Of a DNA stretch of 40,597 nt, positions 38,212-40,597 are shown piece after piece (within the stretch, counting starts at the first letter, position 1; the number at the start of each line of letters is the position of its first letter). The notes beneath the pieces are model-generated. The model did no database searches and was not told the DNA's origin. It saw nothing but the letters and a program-made list of their open reading frames with translations. This DNA is from Vibrio mexicanus (lineage in GTDB: Bacteria > Pseudomonadota > Gammaproteobacteria > Enterobacterales > Vibrionaceae): NCBI RefSeq assembly GCF_001012815.1, contig NZ_JYJP01000053.1, forward strand, positions 1 to 40,597, written 5' to 3'. A program made the translations under genes and the position numbers.

Positions 38212-38799
38212 TCAGATAGAAATACCAATGTTGCTCACGGCTTCTTCGCGCAACTCGAATCTTAGGTCTTTGATCAGCTCGATATCTCTACCTGTTGCTT
38301 CGCGCAGAGGTCTAAAAATCGCCCATTGAACGTCCCACTCTTCGCAAACTGCTTCGTTTTCTTTCTGGTTTTCGTTGGTAATTTCAACGCCTGTTTGTGC
38401 TTCTTCAAGCTGAGCAACCGTCATTACTGATTGTTGGCTGACCTCTTGCATGCTTTCAAACAGGCCCTCACGATCCAATAAACCATGCAACAACGAAGAA
38501 AGACCGACACAAGCGTCAATCGCTGGATAAACGCCGTAGAAATCAAAATCTTCAGAGCTCGGGATGATCTCTTCGAGCTTTTCTAATTGGCGTTCAAAGT
38601 TCACCTTCGCAGTTTTAACCGTCAACTGCTCCCAGATACTATCTAGAATATCTCGGTAGATTCTCGCTTCAGCAAATTCTGTATTCTCACAAAACATGGC
38701 ATAGTTAGGGTACATACGCTCACACAAGCAAGCCATAAAGGTAATTTGTTGCCAAGGTTCGAATTTCTCGAGTCTGACCTGAAGAGGATTCTGTAACAT
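38212..38799 (-). CDS. yjaG: YjaG family protein (DUF416)
   Basis: 195 residues, E. coli YjaG is 196. Cytoplasmic, all-helical, acidic; starts MLQNPLQVRLEKFEPWQQITFMACLCERMYPNY. Function is unknown in any organism I know of. In E. coli it precedes hupA on the same strand; here the CNNM gene, hupA and the DUF1481 gene follow in the same chromosomal order but CNNM is inserted on the other strand. Ribosome binding site weak. Confidence 0.9.
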   Translation of the reverse strand: MLQNPLQVRLEKFEPWQQITFMACLCERMYPNYAMFCENTEFAEARIYRDILDSIWEQLTVKTAKVNFERQLEKLEEIIPSSEDFDFYGVYPAIDACVGLSSLLHGLLDREGLFESMQEVSQQSVMTVAQLEEAQTGVEITNENQKENEAVCEEWDVQWAIFRPLREATGRDIELIKDLRFELREEAVSNIGISI

Positions 38800-38869
38800 A
38801 GTAGTTTTATCGTTGCGGAAAAAGACAGCGGCAGTTTACTTGATAAACAAGATGGAAAAAAGCAAGCTG

Positions 38870-39796
38870 ATGGATAATTTCACCGATAAACTCTATATTC
38901 TTACCGAACGAGACGAAGACTACATCAAGGCTCTTCACAACCACACTCTAGACGGACTGGAGTTAACGCAAACTCGCAGCGAAGCGAATATCGTTCTTGC
39001 TTCCCCACCACTAATTAAAGAGAGTCTAGACGATTTTTCTCAACTTGAGTGGCTACAATCAGCCTATGCTGGGATCGATGCGTTAACGAGTCAGGATCTT
39101 AGACGCGATTATCAGTTAACCAATGTACGTGGCATCTTTGGTCAGCAAATTGCAGAGTACGTGTTAGGTTACTCCATTTCTCACTATCGTCATTTTGCGC
39201 TCTATAGCAAACAACAAAAAAAGCAATCTTGGACAGCTCATCAATACCAATCTCTCAATGAGAAAACCATGGTTGTTCTAGGCTGTGGGTCTATAGGAAG
39301 TTTTCTCGCGCTCAAAGCCAGTCAGATGGGTATGACGGTCATTGGGATCAATAGTACTGGGATTCCTAAAAAGGACTCCCCTTTTGATCAGGTCTATCAT
39401 ATACAGGAGCTTCAGTCGGCTTTTGAACAGGCAGATATTGTCGTCAATACACTACCGCATACAGAACAAACGAAACATATCTTGAACGATAAAACGCTTT
39501 CTTACTGCAGCAATGCACTACTGTTTAATGTAGGGCGAGGTAGCGCAATAGAAGAAGGTGGTTTACTGGACGCTTTAGATTCTGGGTCAATAATCCATGC
39601 TTTTCTCGATGTATTCGATCTAGAACCTCTTAAAGCTAATCATATCTATTGGAATCACGACGGAATCACTGTTACGCCGCACATTGCTGCCAGCAGTTTT
39701 CCGCATCAAGTCATTGAGCAGTTTGTAGAAAACTACGGTAGATGGCGTGATGGTTTCTCTCTACAAAATGTTATCGACTTAGGCAAAGGATATTAA
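38870..39796 (+). CDS. D-2-hydroxyacid dehydrogenase
   Basis: An NAD(P)-dependent enzyme of the GhrB/SerA-type family, 308 residues from ATG 38870. The Rossmann motif GCGSIGS (about 137-143), the catalytic Arg in NVGRGSAIEEG, Glu in DVFDLEPL, and His in PHIAASS are all present. Preferred substrate (glyoxylate, hydroxypyruvate, phenylpyruvate) is unknown. I chose 38870 (MDNFTDKLYIL) because GGAAAAAGC lies upstream; a longer reading to 38813 with a TTG or to ATG 38852 has no better site. The next gene starts 3 bases after its stop. Confidence 0.85.
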   Translation: MDNFTDKLYILTERDEDYIKALHNHTLDGLELTQTRSEANIVLASPPLIKESLDDFSQLEWLQSAYAGIDALTSQDLRRDYQLTNVRGIFGQQIAEYVLGYSISHYRHFALYSKQQKKQSWTAHQYQSLNEKTMVVLGCGSIGSFLALKASQMGMTVIGINSTGIPKKDSPFDQVYHIQELQSAFEQADIVVNTLPHTEQTKHILNDKTLSYCSNALLFNVGRGSAIEEGGLLDALDSGSIIHAFLDVFDLEPLKANHIYWNHDGITVTPHIAASSFPHQVIEQFVENYGRWRDGFSLQNVIDLGKGY

Positions 39797-39799
39797 GGA

Positions 39800-40369
39800 G
39801 TGAAGAAGCTACTAGAGTCAGTACGGCAGTGTCAGCTATGCAAAGACGAGCTTCCTCTTGAACCAAAGCCCATTATCCAAGCAAGCAGAAAATCAAAGCT
39901 ACTGATTATAGGACAAGCGCCTGGTCTGAAAGCACATGACACGAATAAGCCGTGGAATGACCCAAGTGGTGTAAGGCTAAGAAAGTGGTTAGGTATTGAC
40001 GACGAGTACTTCTATAATCCCGATCTGGTAGCGATCGTTCCGATTGGGTTGTGTTATCCGGGTAGAGCCGCAAGCGGCGATAAGCCACCAAGTAAGGTAT
40101 GCGCACCAACTTGGCATTCTAAAGTCTTAAACGAACTAGAGAACGTACAGCTCACCTTATTAATTGGTGATAACGCTCAGCGATACTACCTGAAAGACAA
40201 ACCTAGTACGCTAACGGAAACCGTAGCCAACTGGAGACAATGGGCACCAACCTATTTACCTATTCCTCACCCATCACCAAGAAATGCCATTTGGCTAAAA
40301 CGAAACCCTTGGTTTGAACAAGACACCTTGCCATATATTCAATTACACGTTCAGAAGGTCCTTAGTTAA
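39800..40369 (+). CDS. uracil-DNA glycosylase family protein, 4Fe-4S type
   Basis: 189 residues, of the family 4/5-like group. GQAPG (38-42) is the motif 1, HPSPRN (157-162) the motif 3. Four Cys at C11, C14, C85 and C101 in the pattern CxxC...C-x15-C match the cluster ligands of family 4 enzymes such as that of Thermotoga. In the cell it would remove uracil from DNA, or act on a related lesion. The start is GTG 39800, three bases after the stop of the dehydrogenase, with AAAGGA about 10 bases upstream. Likely co-transcribed with the dehydrogenase. Confidence 0.82.
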   Translation: MKKLLESVRQCQLCKDELPLEPKPIIQASRKSKLLIIGQAPGLKAHDTNKPWNDPSGVRLRKWLGIDDEYFYNPDLVAIVPIGLCYPGRAASGDKPPSKVCAPTWHSKVLNELENVQLTLLIGDNAQRYYLKDKPSTLTETVANWRQWAPTYLPIPHPSPRNAIWLKRNPWFEQDTLPYIQLHVQKVLS

Positions 40370-40427
40370 GGGAATCTAGTTCGCGACTTAGCGCCCACGT
40401 TTGAATATGACATGGCTTAAAAGCAAA

Positions 40428-40453
40428 AAGCCCTGCTATGTTTAGCAGGGCTT
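40428..40453 (+). terminator. hairpin terminator 1 after the UDG gene
   Basis: AAGCCCTGCTA/TAGCAGGGCTT 11-bp stem, 4-base loop, weak T tail. Confidence 0.75.
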
Positions 40454-40502
40454 GTTATAAGCGGTCGGATCTGAGGCTTCGATTTGTATTGTCGAAAACG
40501 AC

Positions 40503-40530
40503 GAAAGCCTAGTCATCAGACTAGGCTTTC
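40503..40530. terminator. hairpin terminator 2 near the window end
   Basis: GAAAGCCTAGTC/GACTAGGCTTTC 12-bp perfect stem with an ATCA loop. Two terminators in a row may mark the end of a converging gene or tRNA unit that lies beyond the window. Confidence 0.75.
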
Positions 40531-40537
40531 TAATAAA

Positions 40538-40597
40538 TGGCGGAGTGGCTGGGCTGGCATTCCAGCGGGACTCTTTCGACCGAAGGGCGAATACAAG
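40538..40597. other. unresolved sequence at the window edge
   Basis: TGGCGGAGTGG near 40538 is the complement of a tRNA acceptor end with CCA (as in Vibrio tRNA-Asp), but the next bases (a CTGGG/TCCAG-type arm) do not fit the usual T-loop. It could be a tRNA fragment, the edge of a repeat, or unrelated. It also ends in CCGAAGGGCGA, shared with the repeat at 8811-9076. I cannot assign it. Confidence 0.2.

Noticed and set aside
1..40597. CRISPR array, prophage or insertion sequence
   Set aside because: No regularly spaced direct repeats, phage structural genes or transposase were found on either strand.

Overview
This window looks like chromosome 1 of a Vibrio (Gammaproteobacteria, Vibrionaceae) other than V. 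cholerae. The evidence is the strong resemblance of the encoded proteins to Vibrio families (the VC_2705-type sodium:solute symporter with its DUF4212 partner, CrbS and CrbR, a plasmid-free housekeeping gene order, dusB-fis, purHD, hupA-yjaG), a moderate GC content, and a Vibrio-style intergenic repeat carrying 24-bp terminal inverted repeats. No rRNA, CRISPR array, prophage or insertion sequence was seen.

Layout. 1-3.9 kb: fxsA (minus strand), then aspA and dcuA for aspartate/C4-dicarboxylate metabolism. 3.9-7.1 kb: dsbD, a small ABM-domain protein and the LuxR-type response regulator crbR. 7.1-9.1 kb: the K+/H+ antiporter nhaP2 with a MITE-like repeat behind its start. 9.4-21.6 kb: an acetate block, made of the DUF4212/SSS symporter pair, a membrane-anchored orphan, the symporter-histidine kinase crbS, an HcaT-like MFS transporter, a cNMP-CBS-DUF294 protein, a DEDDh exonuclease and acs. 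22-26.8 kb: core metabolism and translation genes (aroQ-accB-accC, prmA, dusB-fis). 26.8-32.4 kb: a more AT-rich accessory stretch with a tandem-HTH regulator, divergent from a 2-oxoglutarate dioxygenase and a MATE exporter, then a tiny secreted peptide, a diguanylate cyclase and zntR. 32.4-38.8 kb: purH-purD behind a PurR-like box, a DUF1481 lipoprotein, hupA, a CNNM/CBS protein and yjaG. 38.8-40.4 kb: a D-2-hydroxyacid dehydrogenase and a 4Fe-4S-type uracil-DNA glycosylase, then two terminators.

How the genes work together. CrbS and CrbR are known in V. cholerae as the two-component system that turns on acs (the acetate switch). Here sensor, regulator, the likely acetate/carboxylate symporter and acs all lie within 15 kb. 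The aroQ-accBC-prmA and dusB-fis groups are growth-linked operons. The regulator/dioxygenase/MATE group is the best candidate for something undescribed: it looks like a small make-or-modify-and-export module, with a structured leader between its divergent halves.

A major caution: 11 otherwise conserved genes carry 13 single-base frameshifts (12 losses, 1 gain), nearly all in short homopolymer runs. Rejoined, each gives a protein of normal family length, so I read them as sequencing or assembly errors rather than gene decay. Coordinates for those genes span the whole repaired gene.
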